DNA of 64,000 nucleotides from Heliocybe sulcata (Eukaryota; Basidiomycota; Agaricomycetes; Gloeophyllales; Gloeophyllaceae), in assembly GCA_004369045.1 (NCBI GenBank), contig ML213524.1:455667-519666 (forward strand), written 5' to 3'. Positions 1 to 10,657 of this stretch are shown here, one piece after another. Each line of letters opens with the position of its first letter. Position 1 is the stretch's first letter. A model generated the notes under the pieces. The model was not told the DNA's origin, did no database searches, and was given only the letters and a program-made list of their open reading frames with translations. The translations under genes and the position numbers were made by a program.

Positions 1-74
1 TTGAGGAGCTCTTCTGCGACCGGCTTGCCCATACGACCGACCCCCGCGATGGCAAAGCTCTTCATGTCGGACAT
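1..74 (-). CDS. NmrA-like NAD(P)-binding protein, N-terminus only (runs off the edge)
   Basis: The first 24 codons of a leftward gene are present, starting at ATG 74. They read MSDMKSFAIAGVGRMGKPVA and then EELL. The hydrophobic strand followed by G-x-G-x-x-G (GVGRMG) is the dinucleotide-binding start of a Rossmann fold. The wording FAIAGVGRMGKP is typical of fungal NmrA-like or isoflavone-reductase-like proteins, which are NAD(P)H-binding redox sensors or reductases in the cytosol. The rest lies outside the window, so catalytic residues and exact subfamily cannot be judged. An AT-rich TATA-like stretch lies about 50 bp upstream (around 123-133, minus strand). Confidence 0.7.
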   Translation of the reverse strand, partial: MSDMKSFAIAGVGRMGKPVAEELL

Positions 75-776
75 CTTGCCTGTAGTGCGGACAACTGCGT
101 TGCTTTCCTCCTGCGTTTACGACAGAATATAAATCTTTCCACCGTTGGCTTGGCAAATCGCGTTTCGAATTCCACATCAACAGCCTCACCAAATCTGCTT
201 GCGTAGTCTGCACGTTTCTACCGAGCGAAGCGGGTCCCAAAGATAGCCTTGCAATGGGGAGGGTGACGACGCTCTCCCGCTTTGCTCGGTAGGCACAGGT
301 CTGGTGAGTCTCCTCGATTTTCGCTCACAGGAGTAAGCGGTACCGGCACATATTGACTCGTGCTGGTGAGATACGCCTGTGAGCGGAACTAAGGGTATAT
401 CTCTGCAGACAAGGTTCAAGGATTCAAAGGAAACCATCCCGTCGCCGTTCCAAAGTTCGAAGCTTGCTTTTGTAACAGCATACCAATATCAAAGGATATG
501 AGGATCGCATGGAAAGGCGCATATTAAACAAGTGTACATTGTTCATGCTTTCCTGGATGTCCGAAGCGTGTAGACGTAAATGCGGTGCCGGAATGGCAGA
601 GGAAGAAGTTTCTCACTCACGTGGACGGAGGGCCAGCGTGATCAAGCGTGATGGCTGCTCAAAATGCTATTTCATTCAGATCCAGGCATTCCGGGTGAGC
701 TCTTGACGTCCATGCACCGTTCTTCTAATCTGCAGTGGCATTTTGCAGGTCTCCCAAAATCTAGCTTGTACCTCGC
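75..776. other. intergenic, no gene supported
   Basis: This is the upstream region of the edge gene. Short open frames on both strands show no protein-like character, start context or splice signals that join up. I see nothing in it beyond the TATA-like stretch near 123-133. Confidence 0.6.
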
Positions 777-1115
777 TCACTCCTCAGGCCAAGGTACGTA
801 TGCGTCGCTGAACGCTCGTCGCTGCCTGGCTATCTGCGCATCCAGATCAGTGTCACTGTTGGTGGTATCAGCCGTGTCTTGCCCCGCTGCCACTGTGGCC
901 TTCTCCAGTTCGTTCAAGCGGAGCAGATTGACGATTCCGCTTGCAGGAAGGTCAACAGTGTCGTTCGCGTCCCATCTTCGAAGCAAAGCGTCTAAGAGGT
1001 AAATATTTGCAAGGCAGAGACAAGACTCTGCTGCGGGAATCTCCCAGATGATTCGCTCAGCGAAAGTCCAGCGTACGCTCTTTCCTGAGATCCGCAGATT
1101 CGCCGTCCACATCAT
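777..1115 (-). CDS. unrecognised 112-aa open frame, possible gene fragment
   Basis: The open frame has protein-like wording in its middle and C-terminal half (NIYLLDALLRRWDANDTVDL, then a Glu/Ala/Asp-rich tail ending VPWPEE). The first 25 or so residues look less natural. A second frame just upstream reads PWEELKHDVDGESADLRKER, so the true 5' end may lie there behind an intron or frameshift. I do not recognise the family. It could be the last exon of a gene or a relic. Confidence 0.3.
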   Translation of the reverse strand: MMWTANLRISGKSVRWTFAERIIWEIPAAESCLCLANIYLLDALLRRWDANDTVDLPASGIVNLLRLNELEKATVAAGQDTADTTNSDTDLDAQIARQRRAFSDAYVPWPEE

Positions 1116-1308
1116 GTTTTAGCTCTTCCCAAGGCGAGCCGGTCGTAAGGCTGTAGCCGTGGCGCATGCTACATCCTTCTAATGTGTACTAGACTCGCTG
1201 AGTGCCTCGCAGTTAATACATTATATCGCTGACTAACTTGAACAGAAAAAATCATATGTGGGTTCAAGGGTAATAGGAGACAAGGAAATCATCGCCTCTG
1301 TGATACGA

Positions 1309-1745
1309 TCAGTATAGAAGGGCAGGAAGCTCCGGCGACTCCCCGTTGGTCTTGATCCACGTACCTGGTCCAAGTGCACGGCCTTGCGCTTTGTCTGTCA
1401 TCTTGAAAGGATACACGACCTGCGTGGTAGAAGGTAAGCAAATCTGATGTCGGAGTCAGACTTCAGATACCGCTCAGATATTATATCTGCAGATGGCATA
1501 TACGCGTCGGCGAACCCATCGCTATTGGCATCGGATAGAAGCAGATGGAATGCCACGTCCTGATCCGCAGTATTCGAGCCAGTAGCAGACTGGACATGGA
1601 GGCTTGATGAAGGTGAGATGGACCCGACGGACATGAACCCAGCGAATGCAGGAGAGGACCCACGACCAACGCCCAATCCTTGCGGCCGCCACCACTCAGC
1701 TGGTGGTTATCCTCCTGAGCAGGGATACACCACATTTCAGTCATG
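1309..1745 (-). CDS. possible gene fragment, function unknown
   Basis: Two leftward stretches look coding. One, at about 1450-1676, includes DANSDGFADAYMPSADIISE. The other, at 1309-1415, reads VVYPFKMTDKAQGRALGPGT and continues to a stop at 1309 after PELPALLY. A plausible intron (GTATCT to CACGCAG) separates them, but the phases do not match cleanly. Either the 5' part uses other splice sites or the gene is damaged. The D-x-N-x-D-G spacing resembles a calcium-loop motif but is too little to name a domain. Confidence 0.3.
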
Positions 1746-2341
1746 AGTGTGGACGTCGTCGGACGGGGCGTAAGACAGAGTCTCTACCGAGTGCGCGGAA
1801 AAAGATAGGAAGAAGGTAATAATCAATAGCTCAGCGTGAGCCTGTATTTATGCCGTCCACAGACCAGGCATAAACGACGTTCGCGACGGGATCAGCAGAA
1901 GGAAGTGCATCCCGCCCCGTCGCGCGCGGGTCAGGAGATGCAATCATCCAGGCTGCGACGTCGATTAGACTTGCGTTCTCCGTGTGCGGGTCGTAAAGAC
2001 TGCTCGTTATTCCAGCATAATTGTGAGCTTATATACCATACGATAACCTTATCAGACACCAGTGGCGAGCAGCGCATGAAATATAGCGTCATCCGGCGTT
2101 TTTGTCTCACACATACGCGCTCGTTAAAAGCGCTGTTGACGCCGGGGTCCCGACTTCCGCTAACGACCCACCCGGCGTACTTACATGCCACTCCGGACAG
2201 ATGCAATTGGGGCGCGCCACTCAAGACGATGAGGTGCTTCGGCACGAACGCGGTAGCCGAATCTCTAGATCTCTGTGGCGCCTCGAAGCCAATACTGTGG
2301 CCAAGATAACAAGAGCCACCATTGGATGGCCACATTTGAAG
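1746..2341. other. intergenic, no gene supported
   Basis: Overlapping open frames on both strands (for example 1836-2309 plus and 1931-2389 minus) have no motif and no consistent splice structure. They look like chance frames upstream of the promoter at 2342-2426. Confidence 0.55.
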
Positions 2342-2349
2342 TGACGTCA
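2342..2349. promoter_or_regulatory. TGACGTCA palindrome (ATF/CREB-type site)
   Basis: A perfect 8-bp TGACGTCA lies 181 bp upstream of the ATG at 2523 and about 70 bp upstream of the TATA box. In fungi this sequence is the binding site of bZIP factors of the Atf1/CREB group, which act in stress responses. That the site is used here is an inference. Confidence 0.5.
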
Positions 2350-2419
2350 CAGCATGCAGGAGCAGTATGAAGTCATTGACGTTCCACATTTACGTCGGCA
2401 GGGTCCTGCAGCTGGAGGC

Positions 2420-2426
2420 TATATAA
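2420..2426 (+). promoter_or_regulatory. TATA box of the 2523 gene
   Basis: TATATAA followed by G lies about 100 bp upstream of the start codon, the usual distance for a strongly regulated fungal gene. Confidence 0.6.
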
Positions 2427-2522
2427 GCTGCGCAGAAGCTAGCAAGGCTCCTTACAACACTCATATATACCACAAGTATCGCAGACACTCTTACGTACAA
2501 TTCTTGCTGAAGAATCATCATA

Positions 2523-2904
2523 ATGTCCACCGAACAAACTCCCGGTTCGACTGCTGGTGCCAGCATCGCTAACAAAGTGAAGTAAGTGTCGCTCGTGTTT
2601 CCCAGATAATACATATAACTGATTCTATTGCTCCAGGGGTGTCTTCACTGCTACTCACGGTGCGGGCGAATCTCTGCGCGGCAACACGTTGGATGCCGTT
2701 GACACCGCATTCGGCACCCGCAAGACCGATAATGTCGCAGCGACAAGGCAGGGCGAGGCAGAGGTCCAGCAAGGTGTAGCAAATATGGACAACAAGTATG
2801 GGGCACAGACGGGAACGACCGGCGCGACTGGAGCCAACACCACGACGGCAGGTCAGACCGGGAGTGGGCTGGGCAGCGGGCCCGGAACGGCAGGCACATA
2901 TTAG
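2523..2904 (+). CDS. small conserved fungal protein (108 aa), probably stress-related
   Basis: There are two exons, 2523-2581 and 2637-2904, with a GTAAGT..CAG intron of 55 bp. The start MSTEQTPGST is the first ATG after the TATA box. Exon 2 opens GVFTATHGAGESLRGNTLDA and continues to a Gln/Ala-rich segment and a Gly/Thr-rich tail ending GTAGTY. I recognise this G-V-F-x-x-x-H-G-x-G-E/D-x-x-R-G-x-T arrangement from short, highly expressed hydrophilic proteins of basidiomycetes, for which I know no biochemical role. There is no signal peptide or membrane segment, so it is likely cytosolic or nuclear. The TATA box and TGACGTCA site suggest inducible expression. Confidence 0.8.
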
Positions 2905-3980
2905 AGAGCCGTGCTGAGATAGAGAAGGGGAGGATTATCGGAGGACACGACTGTATCCATTACTGTACACTGTATGATCCTGTGCTTGTAATTTGAAGGA
3001 GCCTTTTGCGAGGACCTTTGCGAGGAAGTCTGAGGGTGTGCGGGCGCAAACATCATTCCGAGGTCTGCGGCAGTTGCGCCATTGATAATGCTTCTGTGAG
3101 AGTTACTCCTTTCCATTAATACTTTCGCGGTCAGAGTGAGTGGCCTACAAAGAACCGAAGTCAAATCGTGCGAAGTCACCAACTTGACAACGCACCGCAA
3201 ATTGCCTACTTTGCGATTCCTTAGGGTATGAGAATCATATAAAAAGTCCCATGCGCGCCCGGATCCAGCAGCTCTTATGCTGCATGCAAGGAGACGCAAT
3301 AAGTCAAGGCAGAAGTGCGTGGTTCGCGGGGTTCCGGCGGGCGAGTCATTGCAGTCTTCTTGAGTTGCGATTGGCTGGACGCGAAGAAGTCTTCGACGAT
3401 TATGCTGCTGCATCCTCTTTCTAGTCGGAAACAAACCTGCATTTTTGGAGCCCTGCACCATCCCACGCAGCCCGCAGACGCAAATATATGTCTTGGAAGA
3501 ATCGCGACCACTGGCTGGACGACGAGCTGCTGATCCTTGAAAGAAGACATTCTGGCGTCCGCACAGAGACACAAGCTGCGACTCTTCGTAGAGCTCTTTA
3601 GGCTTTAGCGGCGTCAAGCGTCTGATATCTAGTCTTCGAACCAGGTGGTCCAGGGTCCTTGTTTGTCCATATTTACACTTCAAATCCATCGGTCGGCGCA
3701 CGCCTTGGGTTCTCTCTATAACAGCCACACAGGGCCTATCTAGTATATACGCTCACTTCAGCCTGATATTTAAACGGATCTGGAGTTTGTAGACTCTCTC
3801 GCTCAGGCTGAGGATTCTGCCCAAGCTCGGTCAGGCCGTCAGTCCCGTCCTTAGGGGACGTGAACAGACAACAATTTGTCACGCCGGCACCTTGGCTTCA
3901 TGCTCTCGCACCTGACACGCAGGGTACGCGTGTTGCCATGCTTCACGAGACGACACCCCTCTTGAAATGTTCAGCCGGAG
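2905..3980. other. intergenic, one long but unconvincing minus-strand frame
   Basis: A 275-codon open frame (2901-3728, minus) overlaps the end of the upstream gene. It has no domain, no compositional trend and many rare-looking residue runs, and I take it as chance. No other structure was seen. Confidence 0.5.
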
Positions 3981-4202
3981 TTGTTAATTCAGCTCTGGGT
4001 CGATGGACTTCAATTGTGTGGCATAGAAAGGTATGTTGAAGTCAATCTTGCTCCTCCATTTGCCCTGGCCACTCATCCACCGGACACAAGATACCCCTCC
4101 GCTGGACCACTTGACCTCCCTCGCACATGGTTAGTAATTCATTTTGACTGCCGCTTGTATCACGTCCTCGGCTGCTCAGTCGCTTAATCGAACTATAGGG
4201 CC

Positions 4203-4726
4203 ATGCTATCACTCACCTCGGTAAAGTGCCCAGTGACAGTCAGGTTTCAACGTACGTCATGCCATCCCATTAGCACCGGGACGATGCTGAACCCGTTGCG
4301 TAATATCTCTAGCTACCAACTGGCATACGTGAATCAAAATAGGATAGACGCAGACTGCGCCAACCTGGCTCTCGGAGAGGTGAGATTGACTTGGCCTTTC
4401 GTGCACACCTGTCTGATCAACTTCACTCGCTCCAGCCCCTGTGCTTGGGCATCGTCGGCCAAGACTGTGGCTCCGTCCACGTCTTCTACTCAAACGACAG
4501 CTGCACGAATGTCATGGACAGCACTGGCGTTTCGCTGAGCACTCTTCTTGCCAACAACCCCAACGTCGACGCTGGATGCACGAACGTCTATCCTGACGAG
4601 GTTGGTGACGAGCTAGAGTCATTGCGCGGAAGGTCAGCTTGAGCTGACTCCTTTCTACAGGTTCTCTGCACGGCTAGTACCGTCTTTAACTATACTACTG
4701 TTTACAATTATACCTCCACCGCCTGA
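4203..4726 (+). CDS. LysM-domain protein, 5' end uncertain and possibly degraded
   Basis: The exons are 4203-4379, 4436-4600 and 4661-4726. Two LysM modules are visible. The first keeps only its end (SSYQLAYVNQNRIDADCANL). The second is whole: LCLGIVGQDCGSVHV, then CTNVMDSTGVSLSTLLANNP, then NVDAGCTNVYPDEVLCTAS. LysM modules bind chitin oligomers, and secreted fungal LysM proteins can mask cell-wall chitin. The usual G-D-T-C start of module 1 is replaced by GTMLNP, with traces in a neighbouring frame. A signal-peptide-like stretch (ILTAACITSSAAQS, 4141-4182) lies upstream but out of frame with any ATG. Another reading adds an exon 3981-4129. The 5' half may therefore be broken; the 3' half is secure. 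Confidence 0.6.
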
Positions 4727-5287
4727 GGATGTATCTTTAATATTTTGGTCTAATCTTGTGTACGGGGACATGCCTATTAATGAACGACATTGCTCCAGGA
4801 ATCCTAGCTTTTGATACGCTCAGTTGGCCTTCACGGAGGACGCATGTTCAGATGACAGAGTGATACTACGCGTCGCGCGGTCTTTGAGAAGAGCTCTCGC
4901 GGAGATAGAGACTTACGAATCGTACCCTCGAACATCATCTCTTGATCAACCAGAATAGAGCACAAATAATATTATATGAGGCGTAGAAATATCGAAGGAT
5001 GCGCCACCATTCAACATTGACATTATAGAAGTTTACTGCTCGGGGTGTCCTTTTACTTGGCGCTATAGATCTGACTTACCTTCGACTACTGATTTGGTTT
5101 TGGCAAGAACGGGATCAGCTTCAGAATGGGAAATGTTGTCAAAAGGAGCCTGGGAGATGATCGATGACTCCTCGGCCGTCCCCGGGATATTCAAGCGGAG
5201 TCCGAAAGAGCTCGTACGAGTTCTTGCACGTTAGGGCGCCATCAACATCGTTCCCAACGTCCTCAAGCCTCTGCAAGACCATCAGCA
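4727..5287. other. intergenic, upstream of eL8
   Basis: No gene is supported. Short frames at 5139-5397 on both strands are not protein-like and partly coincide with the presumed eL8 5' leader and first intron. Confidence 0.55.
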
Positions 5288-6596
5288 ATGGTGAGCAAGC
5301 CTCCAGAGATGTTGCCTGTGCTATAGAAGTCGGTTCTCGGAGCTCTGTCATCGGATCTGTCGTAGGGGAATCGCCACTAGACGGATGGTACGTCTAACAT
5401 CTGGATGGTCATGATTTGCTTTACGTTCGCTGACACTCGCATCTCAGACTTTCCAGCGTATGCATAAGGAGATAACTATCTCTTATGCTCAAAGCTGAGC
5501 CTCGCGGCGATGAAGCATTTGCTGGGCCCGCGTTTCACGACGCGGGCGTTAGAGCTCCGAGGTACTGACGGTGCAGGCGACTGGCTCTCGCCTTGTCGTA
5601 CTGTTACTGATCCCTCGTCTCAATGACCAGCCTCCCAAGTCCAAGCCCGGTTCTGGCAAGAAGCCTGCGCCTGCCCCCGGCTCGGGTGCCAAAACCACGA
5701 AGACCACGAAGAACCCTTTGTTCGAGGCTCGCCCTAAGAACTTCGGTATTGGTACGTTACATGATATTTGATGTCATAGAACCTCAACTCACTTACGGTC
5801 CAGGTCAGGACATCCAGCCCAAGAAGGACTTGACCCGCTTTGTCAAGTGGCCGGAGTATGTCCGTCTGCAGCGCCAGAAAGTCATCCTCAACCAGCGCCT
5901 GAAGGTGCCCCCTGCCATTGCACAGTTCTCCCACACCCTCGACAAGAACACTGCCACGCAGTTATTTAAGCTCCTGAACAAGTATGTACATGTGCATTCT
6001 GTCGTACATCAACCTGACCATAGACAGGTACCGCCCCGAGACGAAGCAGGAGAAGAAAGCTCGCCTCACTGCCCAGGCCCAGGAGACCGCTGAAGGCAAG
6101 GCTCCCACCAAGGACGAGTCGAAGAAGCCCCTCTTCGTCAAGTATGGTCTCAACCACTGCGTTGCCTTGGTCGAGGCCAAGAAGGCTGCTCTCGTCGTCA
6201 TCGCCCACGATGTCGACCCCATTGAGTTGGTCATCTTCCTTCCTGCCTTGTGCCGCAAGATGGGTGTGCCGTATGTCATTGTGAAGGGCAAGGCCCGTCT
6301 CGGCACGGTCGTTCACAAGAAGACTGCGGCCGTCGTCACCCTCCAGGAGGTCAAGAGTGAGGACCAGAGGGAGCTCTCTACCTTGGTCAGCGCGGCTAAG
6401 GCTAACTTGTAAGCGCTCTATGAGGCTTATAACTTGTTGACATGCGCTCATGGATGTCGTTAGCACCGACAAGTATGACGAGCACCGTCGCCTGTGGGGT
6501 GGCGGCATCCGTGGCAACAAGTCCCGCGAGATGCTCCGCAAGCGCGCCAAGGCTTCCGGTCACAGTATCTCTGCTGCCAACGTTGGCAAGCTCTAG
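5288..6596 (+). CDS. rpl8: 60S ribosomal protein eL8 (L7Ae family)
   Basis: There are five exons: 5288-5290 (the ATG alone), 5631-5751, 5804-5981, 6028-6407 and 6463-6596, giving 271 aa, the usual length. The protein starts [18 protein letters not shown]. It then has [20 protein letters not shown], the L7Ae RNA-binding core ([37 protein letters not shown]) and the end [12 protein letters not shown]. It is a structural protein of the large ribosomal subunit. Splitting the start codon from the rest by a long first intron (340 bp) is common in basidiomycete ribosomal genes. An alternative ATG at 5385-5387 followed by GTACGT would give a shorter intron and the same protein. Intron 1 holds a possible C/D snoRNA. 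Confidence 0.95.
5500..5575 (+). ncRNA. candidate C/D-box snoRNA inside eL8 intron 1
   Basis: A C-like box GCGATGA (5507-5513; consensus RUGAUGA, one mismatch) and a perfect D box CTGA (5565-5568) are about 50 nt apart. That gives a molecule of about 70 nt within the 340-bp intron. Between them is a strong hairpin, GCCCGCG (5526-5532) with CGCGGGC (5541-5547). Human RPL7A introns host C/D snoRNAs, so the place is plausible. The terminal stem is weak (only a separated GCCT/AGGC match), so this is tentative. Confidence 0.25.
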
Positions 6597-7087
6597 ACGT
6601 CGTCTTTACTGTGCTAGGCGTTGTTGGGCATGGAGGCCTTTCAAAAGGGATGTATCCTACGTCTGTTCCAATTGTACTCGCGTTGCTAGCAGTATCACCT
6701 TCCTACGCCGCTATGCGTCTATGTCGATGATATGCATATGCCATATACAACAGATGGCACGCCGAGGCTTGAGGATGCTGCAGTTGTACGGTAATGGGAT
6801 TTACTATGGTTATATCATCATGCATTTATCTGGGAAAAGTGGGCGAGGCTCTCGCTGTAAATGTGCGACTGGTACTACTCGCTTGCCGCCAGCTGCAGCC
6901 CGCACAGCAGAAAGTTTGAAGCGCAAGTACTACATGACCCGGACGACAAGGGGTGGTAGAAGTGCCGTGTATTGTTACTTAGACCACGCTTTACTTCAAT
7001 TTACAGGATTAACAACGACACAGATCCGTTGGAGGCCCGATGTAAGTTCTGAGGGGACCGCTTCCCTACTGTCTCTCTGGCGCCTAT
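6597..7087. other. intergenic between convergent eL8 and LPMO genes
   Basis: The eL8 3' end and the LPMO 3' end face each other here. A plus-strand open frame runs through it as a continuation of the last eL8 exon region in another frame. No separate gene is supported. Confidence 0.6.
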
Positions 7088-8076
7088 TCAGTTGCCGTTC
7101 CAAACAGCCGGACCGGGGATTGGGTAAGAGGTGAAGGAATCTATCCACAGCTCGTCAGACCAAGGCTTCTACGAGGGATCGAGACACGTACTGTAAACGT
7201 CGAAGACAATACCGGGAGTGGAGGCAGTGTAGGCACCAGGGAAGGGTACTAGATAGTTCGAAGAGGGAGTCTTCGTGCCGGAGCCAGTTACCTGAATCTG
7301 GAAGCAGTCCGGGTAGGACTGAGCACCCGGGTAGCTCCCAGCAGAGTGCAAGGCAATGCTGCCGTCACCAATACGAGTCAGCTACTGCAGAACGGACAGA
7401 GGCAAAGTCGATAGTAACTGACATCTCATGGCGCACGATGTACTGGCCAGGTGCCAGGGAACTCGGTATGGTGACGGTCCAAGTACTGTTCTGCGCGGAC
7501 AGCACGTCCGTCGCAGCCCACTCGCCGTTGGAGTAGCCGGCCTGATCTATCTTGAACCAGATGGAGCTCGAGCCGGTCGGTTTGTAGCTGGTGATTTGGC
7601 TGCCGCTGGGCACCTTGGCGAGGTAGGTGATGACGGGACCCTACATTCCAATCAGGCCTTAAGCTCTGAGGTGCCAGATCAGAAATGAAGGTACTGACAA
7701 CGTGCGATGACGGCCAGGTGGTCCAGTGAAAGGCGATCTTGCCGCCAGCGGGGACAGAAGCTACGAGAGCTGCAGGAGAGCTGCCAGACCCGCCAGATCC
7801 ATTGCACTGAACGCTGTGAAGATGGACACCCTTAGTTCAAAATTCAGGGGAAGCAAGTCTGTGCACGTACTCAAGAGACGTAAGGTCGGTAATGGGGCCA
7901 TTGCCTGGGATGGGGCGCTCGATACGTTGCGGGACCGGGTTCATATACGGGTCATTGTAGGGCAAGTAACCGCTATAGGTAGTACCACCAACGTTGAGAG
8001 TGTCGACATAGCCATGGGCTCGGGCACCAAGGGCACATGCGACAGCGACGAGGAGGGCTTTGTTGAGGAAGGTCAT
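7088..8076 (-). CDS. AA9 lytic polysaccharide monooxygenase, secreted
   Basis: There are five exons (7871-8076, 7699-7813, 7423-7640, 7192-7358 and 7088-7140) giving 252 aa, the single-module size for AA9. Residues 1-20 are a signal peptide ending GARA. Cleavage there exposes His21 of HGYVDTL, the N-terminal histidine of the copper brace. The second brace histidine is in SSHVGPVITYLA (about residue 106). RHEIIALHSAG carries the second-sphere histidine and QSYPDCFQIQV the axial tyrosine. The end, SFTSYPIPGPAVWNGN, is typical. There is no cellulose-binding module. The enzyme cleaves cellulose or related glucans oxidatively with a copper centre outside the cell. Two of the four introns use the uncommon donor GTCAGT. 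Confidence 0.95.
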
Positions 8077-8133
8077 TGCTGCTGAAGTCCGGGGAGAAGA
8101 CCAAGATGAGGGGATGCACGGCAGAGAAAGCGT

Positions 8134-8141
8134 CTTTTATA
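8134..8141 (-). promoter_or_regulatory. TATA box of the AA9 gene
   Basis: TATAAAAG on the minus strand lies 58 bp upstream of the LPMO start codon. A CCAAT motif lies just beyond it (8149-8153). Confidence 0.6.
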
Positions 8142-8648
8142 CGTGAATAATTGGGCTTGTCTAGAGACTGAAGCACAAAGTCCGCTGCAGCATCTAGAGA
8201 GCATGCTGGTCGCACGAGACAAAGGGTACCGCGTGCTTGCTATTTTTGCGAGGTTCGTCCAACATAAGTGCGATGACCAGGAAGATGCGAGACGACTACT
8301 TTGAGAGCCCGATTCGCTGAGGTTTAAGGTTGCAAGGCCAGCACGTCCTCGGTGATCGACCGGTTACGACAGCGGTTCCGAAATCAGAGTTGGTTTTTCC
8401 CCGAGGTATAACGCAGCCGACAGATGTTCAACAAAGCCAAGACAAAGAACCCATAGCGCGTGATACGTCTGAGGCCCACGCCTCTCGGATGGTCAGTGGA
8501 CGACCTATCACGTAGAGCTTTGTCGAGGCACAAATGGTGCGATGATGAGCCCTTCCAGGGTACGCAAGTCGGCCTGGCCACCGAGTCCGAGCGGGCATCT
8601 CTGGCACGAGAACAACCGACGTATGCTGTTGCGGTTCCACGGAGTTTA
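8142..8648. other. intergenic upstream of the AA9 gene
   Basis: This is the upstream region of the leftward LPMO gene. Open frames at 8330-8640 on both strands have no motif. I see no gene. Confidence 0.55.
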
Positions 8649-9243
8649 TGTCAAGCTTCGCGGGAGGAAGAAAGCCATCAGTACCATAAGTTTAAATTCA
8701 TTTGCAATACGGCCTTGCAGGCGGCAAAGCGTGTTCTGGAAGAGGACCCGTTGGGCCTCTGGAGAGCCAGGGTCCATTAAACCAAGGTCGTGAGACTCAA
8801 GCTGGTTGTCTGGGTCCGAAGACTTCGTCTCTGCAGTACAGTAGCTTCACAAGCGTAACAGGGTATGCATGCTCGAGATCGTGGCCGTTAGGAAAGCGAC
8901 TGCCTTCAAAGAGTCGCTGCTCACCGACATCTCCGACTAGGTAGTAATACTTGCTTGTGTTTGGGTGGTATGGGTACCTGAGACGGATCGTGGGTTTGAA
9001 AGACTGCTCTGGTGCTTGCCTAGATCTTTCAACTGCCCCCAAGGCCCAAGGGATTTTGCTCCAGTTTCTGGCTCCAGTGACTAGATAGTCTTCCCATTGG
9101 AATCCGAATACAGTTGGCTCTAGACCATAGGAACGGGATTCCTGACAGTGAGCAGGGCCCATGCACATGGGCGATTCGAACTTCGAAGAATCCAACCATA
9201 TGCCGGAGATGCGGATACTGTGCTGGGCCGCGTACTCGGACAC
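8649..9243 (-). pseudogene. relic or broken gene of unknown family
   Basis: A leftward frame (8797-9243) is protein-like: KFESPMCMGPAHCQESRSYG, then QWEDYLVTGARNWSKIPWAL, then RLRYPYHPNTSKYYYLVGDV. It stops at 8797. The next frame takes over seamlessly with SDPDNQLESHDLGLMDPGSP and EAQRVLFQNTLCRLQGRIAN, ending near 8649. No intron signal explains the switch, so a frameshift near 8820 is the simplest reading. I do not recognise the family. No convincing start lies upstream. Confidence 0.35.
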
Positions 9244-10657
9244 CCTACGGTATTTACTAACTCCTGTGCGCGCACATTATCCGTTCAACACCAAACCTTT
9301 TTATAAATGTCGGCACAAAAGCTCTCTATAATATGACAAGGATTTCGTGATTTTATGTGAAGAGTAGAGTGCTCTAGAAATATTTTCGTGCGGCCAGGCT
9401 GGATGTGGCTGAGGACCATGTACTCGGACAGTCCTAACAGTGACGGATTGCATGCGGTATACTGGCAGGAAACTTGGTATATAGGTCATACCATACTGGT
9501 GGAACAATGTTATATGCAAGAAACCACAGAAAGTGTGATAGATTAGGCATATCAGGATGGCCCTAGAGAGGCCTATACCTGGTTTTCAGACCAGCTGGGG
9601 GATGATCAACCTGGTATGCCCGAGCAGTGTGCTCGAGACAGGAAATTCTGCTTCCAAACACTATCATATAGACATTGGAAGATATTCTTACAAGAGTTTT
9701 ACCCTCCCCTAAACACATCTCCATAATCCTCCTTTTGCTTTCCGAGCACCCTGCTGCAACCCCATCTCGCCCTAACCCGCATCCGTAACAGCCCACAGCA
9801 TCCTCGAATTTCTGAAACAGCAAGAGTAGCATGTTCAGGTGTAGCTGATATTATATGCCAAGTTTCTTGGAAGTAGGCATAGAGCTGGCGGTTGGAGAAT
9901 GCAAACACGTCGGAGTAGCTTGAAATGAAGGAGACCGTGCTATTGACTAGATATTAGCTCATATATGTCTCCGTATCACACAGAGATGGTGTCAAGTCGT
10001 AGCCAAGATGCAGATGGTATAAACAAAGCAAGTTTTAGGACAATTGACGCAGCGAGAGGTCGGAGAGATGGTGGTCATTGTCAGCGCAGAGTGCACGCAG
10101 CGCGAGAAAGTACCCAAAAGGAGAAATTCAGGTGACTCTGGAACTGATATCTCGCTCGCTGTACATTGTATTGCTCCCAACATTTGCACATATATTACTC
10201 TACTATATAGCTATACAATAGTACAGAAGTTGTGGAGTAAGGTCGAGCGAGTTAGTCTACAAAGGCCGGGTGTCCGAGTAGGCGGTCTGTCCGAGTACCC
10301 GGTCCGCCACAGTTAAATCCGTTACACCACGTGATCGTGAGGCAGACTCACGTGACAGAAATACCTGCCACCCACCACGAAAGTGTCTCGATTTTCACAA
10401 TAGACTCCCAGTTCCTCTCGCACAAACTTTTTAAAGCACAAGGCTGCTGCAGATTTATCTGTTGACTACCCAGCTCCCGTTGTTCAATACCTGGTTATTC
10501 GTGGCACTTTAGATGCGACCGTCAGCGACGCGCCGACGTTGCCACGGACGTCGCAGCCTGCACAGAAACACTTAATTGTATATCTCAATTAATCCATATA
10601 AAGTGACAAAAAGACGACGCCGATATACATTTCTTTCCTTGAAGCGTATTTGTGGAC
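9244..10657. other. intergenic, AT-richer, no gene supported
   Basis: No frame of protein character was found. Two CACGTG motifs at 10328-10333 and 10349-10354 lie 21 bp apart; no start codon of a supported gene is near. Confidence 0.55.
10328..10354. promoter_or_regulatory. paired CACGTG E-boxes
   Basis: There are two perfect CACGTG palindromes, each part of a longer C/TCACGTGA context, 21 bp centre to centre. In fungi they are sites for bHLH factors such as Cbf1/Pho4 relatives. They lie 3' of the reductase gene and far from any start I support, so function is unknown. Confidence 0.3.

Noticed and set aside
2901-3728. 275-codon minus-strand open frame
   Set aside because: No domain, no signal or splice support, overlaps the end of the 2523 gene, and reads like random sequence.
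5964-6550. Minus-strand open frames (up to 194 codons) opposite eL8
   Set aside because: Antisense shadows of a well-supported ribosomal protein gene.
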